Assembly: GCA_030248215.1 (NCBI GenBank)
Contig: JASANG010001718.1
Span: forward strand, 1 to 64,000
Source of the DNA: Enoplolaimus lenunculus
Taxonomy: Eukaryota > Nematoda > Enoplea > Enoplida > Thoracostomopsidae
Reading direction: 5' to 3'
DNA: 64,000 bases
Both the position numbers and the translations under genes were made by a program. Of this stretch, positions 34,201 to 44,897 are shown piece after piece (the stretch's first letter is position 1; each line of letters starts with the position of its first letter). Below the pieces are notes generated by a model that was not told where the DNA came from, ran no database searches, and saw only the letters and a program-made list of their open reading frames with translations.

Positions 34201-37200
34201 AGTCCAATTTGACTCTGGCGGGGTCGAATTTGACTCAGTTTGTGTAGTCCGGAAAAACATATTTCGAAAAGAGTCAATTTGACTCACCGTTTTTTGCAGC
34301 GTAGAAAAACAGTAGGAACTTTGGGTAGAAATCGCAGTATACGAAAAAAAGCCGACTGGTGGTAACTCATGTTGACAAAAAGTTATCAGTTGTATTGAGA
34401 TGTGTTTCAGTTGCAATCTCTTGTTTATTATATATACCATGATTTGGCAGAATGTTAATTTTAAAGCGCACTTTCAACTAAAATAGTATAAAGCCCTCAT
34501 TCACACGTGCAGGTTTTTTACAGCGAGAACTCGCAACTGCAACTTGCGCGAGTTACTTGCATCTGCAATATCAAACATAGCCTATATATTATCAGTTCAG
34601 CAATCGTTCATAAATTAATGAAGCTAATAAGGTTCATTCATCACAAAGAACTGGCAGCTGCAAGATTCAGTAATACAATTTTCGTTTGTTCAATCAAAAT
34701 GCCAGTGCAGTTTTAATTCAATCGACTGGCAACTGTGTTGGCACGTGCGAATTAAATTTGGCGGCATAAATGCTAGTGAATTATTTGCAGCTGCAAAAAC
34801 TTCAATCTGTTTAAAAAGGTTAGAGTTACCCTGATTAACAAATTGTTTAATGTTATCTGAAAGAGTAAAGTTCAATAATAACCAGATACTACCTGTTTTT
34901 TCAACGATCACTTCTTGATATTGCTCTTGTTTTCTTGGTTTGACGACGCAACAAAATCGATAACACAAGTATAATAGTAGTAAAAGAAACAGAAACAGTA
35001 ACAAGATGAGCAATGCGATTAATAGCCAACCCCTGAAAACCAAAAAATAAACATACGTTAGTTGATCTTTGTTCAAAAACAATATGGTTGATGGTAAGCG
35101 TGGTTCGGGTTACTGAGCGCTAATTCATGTGGAGGATTTATCACTCCGTTGTTAAAGACAAAATCATTTTTTTGCTGTTGACTAAAAGACTGTATAGCAA
35201 CAGCAATTTCACTTAAATTAGACTTCACATTTACAAATATGAGTATACCATATATAAATTAATAAATAAGCAAACTGGGTCAAAGTAAATAACAGTGGCG
35301 GAACAGTATTATAAGCATATTCCTAATCCTAAGCCTAAGCCTAAACCTTAGCGTAAGAATGAGCATTTTCCTAAGCCTATGCGTAAGCCTAAGCTTAAGC
35401 AAAGCAAAAAATTAGACTTAAGCTTTAACCTTATTACTTTTCTAGTCCCACAGAAAAACGTTCCGCATCTGATCTTTACATGGACCGCAAACAGTAATAC
35501 TTAATATTTCAGCGACCCGAATAAGAGGGGAACAGAGGCGCAACCAGGAATTTATAGAGAGGCTGCCGTCGCCAGTGACCAATGCAGAAATTTGGCCTCT
35601 CCAGAGGGTACTCCACTTGTTATTCGTTTACGGACTGTTATTTGTTTTTAACCCACGCTCCGTCGCCCTTCGTTACTGATATATATCTGGTACGGCAATT
35701 ATCCGTTGAATAACATTTATTTTTCTTGCGTCAATAGCTTGAGTGACAATTCAAGGATATACTTAGGAATGCACATTCAAAATTTAAGTATGCTTTAAAG
35801 TTTCGAACTCAAATTAGTTGATACTGGAGTCATTTATGCGCTACAATTAGGGTTAATTGACATTTATGGACTCGAATTAGGGTTTAGGGACTCTATCCGC
35901 TTACGGACCCTTATTAGTGATACGGACTCCTAGTGATTCGGACTCAAAATGGGGACCCCCTCTTATTACCCCCTCTTATTCGGGTCAATATAGTACGTAA
36001 ATTGTAACAAATTTTCACAGTATTTTTGAACTCAGCCCTAAGGCGTCTAGCCACCCCCTCTTCGCTCACCTGGTAATGCCTATGTAGCGGATGAGAAATA
36101 GGTGCGTGGGGGTCTTAATTAGCCTTGCTTCAACGTAAAAATGTACACGAGAGAAAGGTTTGTGTCCAAATAACATGGGTTACTTGGAAGGTAAAATAAT
36201 AGTCCTAGCCGAAAATAACAAGGTCGATACACTAAAGCGATGGCAAACTAAATATTTGTGTCCTTTATTATCCAAAACACTACAGTAAAGTCAACTCACC
36301 ACCAAGGGAACACCCATACTTCATCGCCACAGCAATGATCACCACAGCATCCTTGATTTGCGTTGCATCTAAAAATAAATGTTATAAGGTAATCTGGTGA
36401 AAATTCGCGTTCCAACTATAGGCCAAAAATGGTCGAACTTCTAAATTTTTTCCATATTTGAGCTTCTCATTATCTCTCATGATTATTTTACACCTAAATT
36501 GAAATTTTTGAAAAATTCTATTTTTATGGTCCAATGTCCACGTTAAAACATAAAAATTTTGTCAGAAAGTTAGGCAAAAGCAATTTAAGTAGAACGGTGC
36601 TAAATTTTCTAAGTCATATGATTTACTAACGAGTTACGGTGAAACTGATTTGGCGCAATGCCAGCGATTTCAGCCGATGCCAAATCAGTTATTTGTCCAT
36701 AATTCGTTAGTTAATCTTCTAACTGCAAAAAATTTAACACCATTCGGCTCGGATTTGCTAGACGTGTCGAATAATATATATGTTGCTTATCTTTCTGACG
36801 AAACAAATTTTTTGGGTCCCGAGGTGCCTGGATTCGAAACAACTTCTGGAATGGTTGAAGTGGTTCATTGTCTGCGTGAAAAAACCAGAAAATAGTAAAA
36901 AACGATGCAACCTTTATCCTACGTTTTATCAAGTAGTTGCCACTGTCATTCACGCGGGAACAGGTGTGTTTGTGGTGTCACTCTATACCCCCAGAAAAAA
37001 TATAGCGGTGTCGCTGACAATCCTTAAAATTCACCAAAACAAAGTTTCATGTTGGAATTTAAAACATTTAATGCAAAAAAAGGACTCGATTCTCGTTCGT
37101 TTCGCCCGTGACATTTTTTAAACTGTACTCAGCCTGAATTTCAACTCTTAGTTGTTTTTCGCCTGAAATCTGTTTCCTTATTGCATTTGATGACACATGT

Positions 37201-37373
37201 GTTGTGGCGTTAGCAGAGTTTAATGTAAAAGGAATATTTATAATCAAAACTTACCTGAAAAAATACACTTCATCTTTACTATTGACATTATCTTGCCGAA
37301 ATTCACACAGATAATAGTCGCCTTCATAGCCTTCGTATAGAATACCACGGCTTTCTTCTTGGATTCGAACCAT
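31266..37373 (-). CDS. cysteine-rich single-pass membrane protein with proline-rich tail (WBP1/VOPP1-like)
   Basis: Exons in gene order: 37373-37255, 36368-36300, 35032-34893, 32860-32675 and 31645-31266. They join in phase to 297 aa. Residues 20-55 form a short cysteine-rich module: YYLC (C23), then C41, C47-C48 and C52-C53 in GCCGDHCCGDE. An aromatic stretch FPWWGW leads into a membrane helix (about 64-86), then a cysteine-rich juxtamembrane CYRFCC. The tail has an Ala/Arg/Glu-rich helix (about 148-168) and a proline-rich part with PPPPIVRRPPTPPP and KPKPKPKP. This order (small CC-CC module, one helix, proline-rich tail) is that of WBP1/VOPP1-type proteins, which bind WW-domain partners such as ubiquitin ligases from endosomal membranes; Shisa-like proteins are an alternative. 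No signal peptide is seen at the chosen ATG, so a further 5' exon may be missing. The molecular role is inference. Confidence 0.8.
32909..33823. mobile_element. nested pair of TA-flanked MITEs
   Basis: An older element (32911-33821, TA on both sides, CTGTAGTGACCCGAATTAGA start, CGGGTCACTTCAG end) is split at a TA by a younger copy (33014-33477) with better preserved ends. The pair lies directly 5' of exon 4 of the membrane-protein gene, inside intron 3. Confidence 0.8.
34105..34300. mobile_element. fold-back MITE, GAGTCAAATT family, second copy
   Basis: CACTGCAAAAATCGTGAGTC at the left mirrors GACTCACCGTTTTTTGCAG at the right, and the inner arms carry GTGTAGTC and TTTGACTC as in 5045-5259. 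More diverged than that copy. Lies in intron 3 of the membrane-protein gene. Confidence 0.7.
34496..34790. repeat. repeat with GCAGCGAGAACTCGCAGCTGCA-like motifs
   Basis: Starts near CCTCATTCACACGTGCAGG and contains ACAGCGAGAACTCGCAACTG. Related sequence occurs at 19110-19460, 57610-57680 and 58430-58600. A dispersed repeat, probably a MITE; exact ends not resolved. Confidence 0.4.
35285..35495. mobile_element. degenerate copy of the TTAGGC-bearing MITE
   Basis: CCTAAGCCTAAGCCTAAACC-type hexamers lie between ATAACAGTGGCGGAACAG and TCTGATCTTTACATGGACCG, matching the 31011-31217 element at reduced identity. Similar decayed copies lie at 40275-40480 and 47605-47760. Confidence 0.6.
35507..35995. 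mobile_element. TA-flanked MITE copy
   Basis: Carries GCGACCCGAATAAGAGG at the left and CTTATTCGGGTCAATATAG then TA at the right. It has an extra segment of about 40 bp near the left end. Lies in intron 2 of the membrane-protein gene. Confidence 0.7.
36425..36840. repeat. dispersed repeat, GCCCAAAAATGGTCG family
   Basis: Contains CCAAAAATGGTCG, GAGCTTCTCAT and TTTGAAAAATTC..TTTT in the same order as copies at 60745-61293, 61830-61960, 62610-63115, 40690-40860, 50630-50760 and 13560-13640. Lies in intron 1 of the membrane-protein gene. Frames across its centre are not convincing as exons. Confidence 0.5.
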
Positions 37374-39635
37374 TGTTGAAAAAAAACCGAATTTGTTACG
37401 TTTCAATTGTCGCTCTTCTGTGTTCTGATGCTTGCAGTTGAGCTAAGTCAATTGAGGTTCGATAGCTCGTTGAAATTGAAACCAAACTTCAATTCCTAGT
37501 CGACACAAAATCAAATAAGCTATAAATCCATTCGACAACGGCGGTGAGGTCCACAAAGTTATAAAAATATTTTTTGAAACAGGAATCTGCAGTTGGACGT
37601 AGAACGACAAACGACGCGTTGAAAATTGCAGCTACTGGCCAAAAAAGTGTTGCCGTCAGATACTTAAAGTCTCAATAATAAAGTTACTTGTTGAACTGAA
37701 GTTAACCAATTAATAAAACTTCGTTTACGCCAGTCAGAGGTCGAATTTAGATTCAGCTAGAAAAACAAACACGATTCGGCAAACAAGAGTACCTTGAAAA
37801 TGAGTGTCCAATAAAGCACAAAACATACATGTAGGATACACTTAGAATTGTGTTTAACCAATTGAATGTCGGATTTGTCAATAAAACAAATAACGCTCGT
37901 CAGGGCAAAGTATAGATGAATCCGCAGTTGTGCACTAATTTTGGATTTCTTCACAAATATGTAGAATAAATAAATAATTGAAAACTTCAACTGAACTTTC
38001 GATCCAACGACATCAAACTATGGAAAATCAAGTAGTCGGTTCCGATCATTGATGTCACGTATCAGATAAGCCACGAAGAAGAATTAGAATTAAGGGCAAG
38101 AGTCAATCCAAATAATTTCAAATCAGATGTTTTTAATTTAAGGCTGCAACTTTGTGTTGGGCTGTGTCCGAGAAAGTGGAATCTTGGCAAGGCAGGACAA
38201 GAAAATTTCAAATGTGGCGGACCAGCAAACGTTTAAAGAACGCCTGCTGGTTGTAGCAGCTGCTCAATCGTTATGTGTCGTCTTATAAACCATTGGATAA
38301 ACAATAAACAAGTATGCGTCCTCGCAATGCAGTGATATCTGAAACAATAGTTGTATATATCAGGGTGCGACCGGATACCAAAAACTGACACAGCCGCAGC
38401 CGTATAATGAATTCAAATGTAATACAAGATTCCATTCAAATATGAGAACGTAGCTTACATATTTTTTCTTCCATGGCTTAAGGCACCCAAAGTATTTACG
38501 TTATCAAATTTAACATCTCTATTCCGATGTATTTTTAACACTAAAACAGCAACCCATTTATTCTATTAGCTGCAATATTCGTTTGACCCATGTTTCTTTT
38601 AAGACCATAGGTACTATAAACAGAGGTGTCTAAGATCAGGAATGAGAGCCTCTCAGTCTCGGCAAGACTCGGTATTTGGCAGGTCTCGGTTTCTTGAGTC
38701 TCGGTGGTTTATAACCGACACTGGAAGTCGAGGATTCAGAAAATGCGGGTAGACCTCTAAAAAGCAAAATTTAATATTGTTGGAACACGTAATGCCTGGT
38801 GAATAAAATTTCGCTATGAATCTATGAATTTTCATAGTTACGCAATAATTATTAGCAGATATTCTGAAAACACACAAAAACTATGAAAAAACACAAAGAA
38901 ACTACGAAAAAACATTAGAAATAATTTATTTTTAAAATTTTATTTTTTTCGGTGGTGAACAAAATTTTACCGAGGCTGAGACTTCACACCCTCCGCCCAC
39001 CCCTGGCTCGGATTTAGCTATTATTTTTGCTTAAGGTTAGACTTAGTTATAAACCAATTTTTACGCTGAAGTTTAGGCCAAGCCTTAGGAATACTAGAAA
39101 TATGCTGAGATATATTTTGTTACGCCCCTAGAAAAACACTCGTCATTGAAAAATAGATATTTCTATTCAGCTTTGCGCGACCATCAACCGATTATACAAT
39201 CTTAGGGTCTTAACACACTGGGTAATTGCCACAGCGCTGTTTTGTGTTTAAATTCCGTGCTAAAATCTTAAATCTGTTCCTCTAAAACATGAACAAAACG
39301 CAATTCGTCTGTCCACTGTACCCTGAATGCTATGGTTAAAGCTATACCTGCATTAAATTTAGTTTAAAATACCGCTATAATGTTAAAATTTAAGTTTGCG
39401 TCTGATTTGATACGTATAATTGTTTCAATATCCAGCTGAATGTCTGTCGGCGAAAAGCTACTTTATAAACACACATCAAATTTATTCCGCATCACGAAAT
39501 ATTTTAATTATTATACCAGCCTTTAAAATTCTTGCAGAAACAAAAACTAAACTCATTTACTTTTGTAAGTCTACTCTGCATATGCACTATACACTATTTA
39601 TCTGCGTATTATATTTATAAATTGATATACACTCT
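37374..39635. other. region upstream of the WBP1/VOPP1-like gene, no gene seen
   Basis: AT-rich DNA with no supported exon. The promoter of the membrane-protein gene must lie at its left end. A CAGGGTGCGACCGGATACC half-end at 38362 marks another hAT-like fragment. Confidence 0.3.
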
Positions 39636-39802
39636 CACGGGCTCGTAACCAAGGTGAGCCAGAAGCGACTCAATCCCCCTTAGAAAAATTGTGGCCCCCT
39701 TAAAAACGTTTAAGCCTTGCTTCTATAGTCAACGAAAACTCTTGCGCGTCGCTCCTGAAAATTGTTTAGCCCCCCTTACCAAGGTGAGCTGGCTACGGGC
39801 CT
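39636..39802. mobile_element. short MITE with CGGGCTCGTAACC/CTGGCTACGGGC ends
   Basis: CGGGCTCGTAACCAAGGTGAGCC at the left is mirrored by CAAGGTGAGCTGGCTACGGGC at the right (quoted separately: GTAACCAAGGTGAGCC and AAGGTGAGCTGGCTAC are the matching direct/inverted parts). Related pieces occur at 28955-29090 and 41895-42030. Confidence 0.45.
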
Positions 39803-40017
39803 GCGAATTCATTAACAAATTCATGCGTGTGGAGTGGGACCCAGGCCATGGTTATGAACAGAGATCAAAGCCATTTTTGCATTACGATTAGCACTCAATT
39901 TGTGTTTGGTTTCTTGATCCGCTTGTTTCTCCTAATACCAGAGATTTCATGATAAACCACTGTATATTTATTATTTATGCAACATGTAGAACATACAGTG
40001 AAAATAACGCACCGTAA

Positions 40018-40086
40018 TATATTTATATATGTATGTATGTATATATATTATATATATGTATTTATTATATATAAATATATATACGA
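40018..40086. repeat. AT microsatellite
   Basis: Interrupted runs of TATATATG and TATGTATG. Confidence 0.8.
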
Positions 40087-41438
40087 GTAAAAGTCCACCG
40101 TTGCAGCAAGTGACTAAGTTAAAAAACAGAAGTCGTGACACGGCTATTTGCAACGTCAGATTAGACTCACTACTGGAGGAACAAAAGTGTAAAATTGAGA
40201 ATCGCAGAAAATATAAACTAAACAAAATGTGTAAAATCAAAACATTTTGCGGGTTCATCGCATTGACACTTAAACGCGTGGTGGTCCATGTAAAGATCAG
40301 GGGGAGGCTTATCGGCTGCACTGCAATAGAGCATTTAAGCTGAAGCTTTACAGTAATTGCTTAGGCATACGCTCATTCTTACGCTTAAGCTTATGAATAT
40401 GCTTACACTTCTGTTTACGGCCCTGTTGTTATGCGTTGGTCAGTGTCGCAATATAGAGATCGATCTGGCTGTACGGGCTCAGGACAACAAGGAAAAGAAC
40501 CAATCGTTTTCGCCCGCGAGACACTTTTAAATCAAAGGATACCTTGAAATTTCGGTCCATTTTCAAGCATGCTAGACAAGCTAAAAATTCGAATCCTACC
40601 ATGAAAATAGACGTCTGACAAAAATAGAAAATATGCAGGAAATGATTAACGATCCCGGTCTATTCGGTTATCGTTCGCTCTCAAGCCACCGTTTGCCCAA
40701 AACCGATAGTATTTCGAAAAATCTTGCATATTTAACCTTCGCATGACCTCGCGCCTGATTTATCCCACGCTAAAATTTGAAATTTTGAAAAATTCTATTT
40801 TTTAAGGTCCCAAGGGCACATAAACGTTATTCTTCCAATGAATGCAAAACATTATGAAACATCCACAACAGCCAAAATACTCCAGCTATATCAAACGTTG
40901 ACTATTTTTTTTCTTTGTTTTGCTGCGCATATTAGCTTGATATGCATTCGGCGTAGCAAAACAACTATAGTGCATACACAGAACTGATATAAAAGTGCAT
41001 TTCTTGTTCTTTGCAATTTTAGAAGTTATACAGTTTTGTGCAAAATATATCGCACAATCTATGTACAACTGAGAAAAAAACTTTTGGCGTGAAGCTAAAA
41101 ACACTCGCCGCACTACCGTATATCTCTGCCCAAAGTATGCTTTTTCAAGCATAGTTTCTTCAAAAAAAATAGCTTTAGACAAAAATGATTTAAATGTCAA
41201 AAAAATATCCAGTGTATTCAGTTGCAGAAAACAATTATATTGCTAATTGCAAAAGAAATGCAATAACATTTTCTACCTCAATAAACACTAAAGCTACCAT
41301 TATAGCTTTTCGAATAAAGTTACAGTGATCCTTGTATAGGTTATATTGTAATTGTAGTGTTTTTCTTAATATTAACCGTCATTCAGGTAAATTGCAGCCA
41401 CAATGTTCTTGAGCTGATTAAGGTGACGCGTCGGGCCC

Positions 41439-41883
41439 TACTGTAGTGACCCGAATAAGAGGGGGGACTGATATTTATTTGGCCTCTCCAGAGGGTGCCC
41501 CCTCTTCTTATTCGGTTACGGACTGTTATTTATTTACAACCAGCTCTGCGCCACCCTTACTTACTGATATACACCCGGTATTGCAACTATCCATTGAATT
41601 AAGCGGTTTTCACCGTGCATTAACACCTTGAGCGATAATGCACGGTTATACTTAGGAATGTACTTTCAAAATTTAAGTACGCGAAGTTTCAAACTCAAAT
41701 TATTTGATCCTGGAGTGATTTATGCGCTACAATTAGGGATATTTGACATTTATGGACTCGTATTAGGGTTTAGGAACTCTATACGCTTACGGACTCTTAT
41801 TAGGGATACGGACTCCTATTGATTGGGACTTAAAATGGGAACCCCTCCTCTTATTACCCCCTCTTATTCGGGTCAATATAGTA
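41439..41883. mobile_element. TA-flanked MITE copy
   Basis: The element is 41441-41881 (441 bp) with TA on both sides. It starts CTGTAGTGACCCGAATAAGA and ends TTATTCGGGTCAATATAG. No coding frame. Confidence 0.85.
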
Positions 41884-42164
41884 ACCAAATGGGGTGAAGC
41901 GTCTTTGAAAAATTTTGGCCCAGCTAGAAAATTTTGCGCATTGCTTGTGTAAGTCATCGAAAACCCTTGTATGCTCCTCCTGAAAAAATTTTAGGCTCCT
42001 TCTAGCAAAGTGGGCTGGTTACTGGCTTGTGACGCTTGGAACGATTTATTAAACCCAATATTAAAAATGCAGTTGATAATTGTGGTTTTGGTCAAAAACA
42101 TTGGAAGGGTTTTGTACCGTTTCTTTATTCTAGCCCCAATGTCAGAGAGGTCCTAATTTACTCA

Positions 42165-43269
42165 GGGTGCCAATCGAATTTCTGGTTCCGGTAGGGAAAT
42201 CCGATAGTTTCCACTATCCGGTTCCGGTAATAAATCCGGTATTTTTGCACCGGTATTCTTCGGTATTTGCGGTATTGAAAATTTTTCTCATTCGAAAATT
42301 TAAGATAAACTTGCATATTATTCTAAGTTATTTTTCCAAATTATCTGAGCGCGTATTGCTGTCATACTCTATAATTTATCGTACCTTTCGCAGTTACTGC
42401 ATTTCTTTCAGGATTTTGGCAATCTAAGTGTGGTGTTTACACCGCATTAAAAGCGATAAAATAGCTTTAAAATAATTTTTTCGGATACAAGTATTTTTCC
42501 AGTTCCGGTATTTTTTAACTTTTCGGTTCTCCGTATTTTATAATTACGATTTCTGCCTACTTTAGATGTATGAAAAATCACCAAGATTTGAAATTTACGA
42601 CCATTGCCTAACAGTAGAAAGTAAAACATTGTAGCTGCGTCAACGCAATTAATTTCTGCAGCTTATGGGAACTGACTTATTTGCTGCAAGATAGATGTGC
42701 TTTGACTCATCCAGTGCTACTTTAACTAGGAAACTAAATTCAAGAAAACGGAAAACTTCGAGTCCATAAAATGTGAAAAATCTTTCTTATAAGTGACTCA
42801 CCTCAACTCTCTTTAGGTATCTTTATTAGTTCATTTTAAGAGCTTACAGCATAATTTGACTAGAGCAGAGTTTTTATAACCTTTAAAGCTTTGGAATTTT
42901 AAAAGTTAATGGTCTGAATTTCATAGTCCCAAGGTCGTGTGTCAGCGCTTTTATCTTTACGGACTGGTCTGTTAATGGAGATGGTTATATATTTTAACAT
43001 GTTTCTTCCTTCTTCGAAATGTGAGAACACATGTCGGGCTTGTATACCTCTCTGTTGCAGTGGTTCAAAGCATGCGAAGACAAACCAAACCATCCCAGTT
43101 TCAGGATTATAAATGCAAATATGTATTATTTGAAAATCAGATACATTCTGGTGCTGTGTAACGGTTGCCAGATTCCGTTGGTTTAACAGTTGCAGTTAGT
43201 CTCATTATTAAAGCAAGTACCCGGAAGCCAGAACAAATGAAAGTTACATAAACTTAGAGGTACAAGGCG
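42165..43269. other. intergenic, hAT-like fragment and weak frame
   Basis: CAGGGTGCCAATCG at 42164 and GGTTCCGGTA-rich arms suggest another MITE. A 64-codon minus-strand frame at 42899-43093 starts with ATG but matches nothing I recognise and has no splice or family support. Confidence 0.3.
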
Positions 43270-43680
43270 AGGTTCTAAAAACGGGAAGTGGAAAAGTGAA
43301 GCGTACGTTTTGTTGGGAAAACGGGAAAAGTGGAAAACTTTAAAACACCTAGATTTTTCCTTGTTTGGTGGATAAAATTTGAAACGAAGGTTTTGTTTAG
43401 AGAAAACGGAAACAGTGGTAAATTAAGAACGCAATAGGTTTTCCGAGGCTAGGTAGGGAAAATCTAAAACGTATGTAAAAGTGGAAAACTTAAACGCCTA
43501 GGTTATCCCATGGTTGTCAGGGAAAATCTGAAGCGAAGGTTTTGTTTGAAAAACGGGAAAAGTGAAATATTCAAAACGCATAGGTTTTTCTTGGAAAAGC
43601 AAAAAAATTGCGAAGCGTAGTTTTTGTTTTGAAAACAAGAAAAGTACAAAATTTTAATGCATAAATTTTCGCAGCCAAAA
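43270..43680. repeat. tandem repeat, roughly 85-bp unit
   Basis: About five diverged units containing GAAGCGAAGGTTTTGTTT, AAAACGGGAAAAGTGG and AAACGCCTAGGTTTTTCC. No coding meaning seen. Confidence 0.6.
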
Positions 43681-43944
43681 TTATGCTTTAACGCAAACAC
43701 TATGTTTGGTATCTTGCTTGCTTTGTTCGTTAAAAGTTTTTATCGAAATTGTACATTGCGCTCTCAGTAATTGTATAAAAATATTACTATTCAATGCATT
43801 AATAATGTCCCAAAAACAAGTGAAAGCTCGTAAATTAAAACAATAATTTCACAGTAAACATTAAATATATCAATATAAAAGTAAAAACTCAAAATCAAAC
43901 TCTAGAATCCACATAAACAATTATATATACGATGCTGTAGTACA

Positions 43945-44103
43945 AATGCTTGTGCCAAACCAGAACCAGATAAATATATTAATTACATGCGTCTGATTCG
44001 GCAGCACGGTCGAGCTGGAGGGATGTACCCTTTTACTCGTCCAGCAATGCTCAAGATTAACGATCTTAGTGATTCGCTTGGGGCTTTGTGCTTTATAACC
44101 AAA
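43945..44103. other. short exon-like stretch open on both strands
   Basis: Plus strand reads MRLIRQHGRAGGMYPFTRPA and on to a TAA. Minus strand, after a TTTTTGCAG acceptor, reads GRVKGYIPPARPCCRIRRM and a TAA. Either could be a terminal exon, but no partner exon was found. Ambiguous. Confidence 0.2.
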
Positions 44104-44897
44104 TAACTGCAAAAATATGGCGTGAACTGAAAACATTTTACGTCTTCGGCCGGCTAAACCTCAAAATATTGAAATATACTTGCTGAACAAACTTTATTAC
44201 CATGTAACATTTCGCCATCCAAAAGCATCATTTACCCCAGGATCATTCAGGATCCGTGACTTTCTTGTTCATTTTAATAATAAAAGTAAAACGTTTCATA
44301 AAGAGTAAAGGTTAAACGAAGACAATTTTTGAGTGGTATATATATCGAATCTTGATGTCTATGCAAAGTTTGATAAAAATTCATTGAAATGTCTTTTTAC
44401 TTCAACTTGTAGTTTAATAAATCCTCAATGTAAGCATACGTCTGTAACTAGACTAGGCCTAAACCTAGGCGTAAGCAAAAAATTAGCCTAAAGCTTAAAA
44501 GATTGCTCTTTTGCAGTTCCGAAGAAACACGGTCCGCCACTCATCTACATTCTTATACATTTGTCAATAGATCGGAGGTTTTAGCTGGAGGAAACTCATC
44601 ATAAATTATCTATGCAAAAATGGTTGATCTTGCAATTATTAGCCATCGCCGAAATGCATTATCAACTATGATACATACTGTAAAAGCGGCCTATACGACA
44701 TAATCTATATGTAGCGCGCACTTGCAAAGTGCGTTGAACAGTGAGGTTAAAATGGTTTGCATGCAACAAATCTACGTTTGATTCCAAAATTTCATACGGT
44801 AAAAGGGTGATACATACTACGGCAGTACATCAAAATTTTGACTCAAAATGGTGGCTACCAAACGACCAAAAACAAAATTGCTTTCAATCTGCAAATC

